Source of the DNA: a virus
DNA: 20,325 nt
IMG/VR virus record: IMGVR_UViG_3300017727_000229
Coordinates: 1-20,325 of that record
Reading direction: 5' to 3' (one strand)
Made by a program: the position numbers and the translations under genes. Positions within the stretch are counted from its first letter, which is position 1, and each line of letters opens with the position of its first letter. The notes beneath the pieces were generated by a model that saw only the letters and a list, made by a program, of their open reading frames with translations, did not search any database and was not told the origin of the DNA. Shown one piece after another: positions 20,151 to 20,325 of the stretch.

Positions 20151-20325
20151 ATGGCAGAATTAATCCCATTCAACTCAGCTGAAGCAGATAGTAAAACTAG
20201 TTGGTATAGTGCATTAGGTGCAGGTTTAATATCAGGTTTAATAAAAGTTCCAGAAGGTATTGTATCATTAGGTGCAGAACTAATTGATTTAGGCGCTGAT
20301 ACAGATACAGTTGCATCTGTTGAAA
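20151..20325 (+). CDS. N-terminus of a further internal virion protein, partial
   Basis: The reading frame from ATG 20151 is open to the window end (58 residues). A GGA-containing ribosome site (AGGA at 20140-20143) is 7 bases upstream. Sequence: MAELIPFNSAEADSKTSWYSALGAGLISGLIKVPEGIVSLGAELIDLGADTDTVASVE. The glycine-spaced helix GLISGLIKVPEGIVSLGAELIDLG is a conserved opening of large marine phage virion proteins in this position. Those proteins sometimes continue with a lysozyme or transglycosylase domain, but none is visible in this fragment. Function of the fragment is therefore only guessed. Confidence 0.6.
   Translation, partial: MAELIPFNSAEADSKTSWYSALGAGLISGLIKVPEGIVSLGAELIDLGADTDTVASVE

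Noticed and set aside
1-20325. tRNA, CRISPR array, integrase or insertion sequence
   Set aside because: No cloverleaf, spaced repeats, recombinase motifs or terminal inverted repeats were found on either strand by reading.

Overview
This is a 20.3 kb AT-rich segment of a tailed-phage genome. All genes lie on the plus strand. It covers much of the late structural module. The low G+C, the codon choice (AGA for arginine, TTA for leucine) and the protein families look like uncultured marine phages of the type attributed to SAR11 or related low-GC alphaproteobacteria. P22 gp4-like and gp10-like tail proteins, with no tape-measure gene, point to a short-tailed (podovirus) virion. Host and morphotype are inferences; the gene families rest on visible motifs and family recall, not on a search.

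Layout. 1-2161 is the head module: the end of a capsid-assembly (scaffold-like) protein, two small head proteins and a Mu gpT-type major capsid protein, closed by a perfect hairpin terminator. 2220-2643 holds two overlapping unknown small genes. 2808-3344 is a lone structural gene framed by a possible promoter and a UUCG-tetraloop terminator. 3398-5098 holds three tandem related genes; the middle one carries nested inserted domains. 5098-7039 encodes two head-tail adaptor-like proteins around an accessory protein. 7052-9253 encodes small beta-rich virion proteins, including one built of 22-residue repeats, with a good sigma70-like promoter at 8220-8248.

9253-12319 is a tail-fibre array: three fibre genes, each followed by a small protein gene (possible chaperone), then a 10-codon fibre-start remnant. 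12365-14308 is the gp10-like tail hub/nozzle, followed by three small coupled genes. 15021-16863 encodes two glycosyltransferases (GT-B then GT-A). 16920-20325 encodes four proteins resembling internal or ejection proteins, the last cut by the window edge.

Most genes are packed end to start: nine junctions are TAATG (stop and start sharing one base), so translational coupling is likely. Together the genes would build the capsid, seal the portal with adaptor rings and nozzle, attach a set of fibres, possibly glycosylate a virion or host target, and load membrane-active internal proteins. There are no tRNAs, integrase, CRISPR or insertion sequence. No gene-free stretch exceeds 300 bases; the longest, 2644-2807, holds the possible promoter and inverted repeats.
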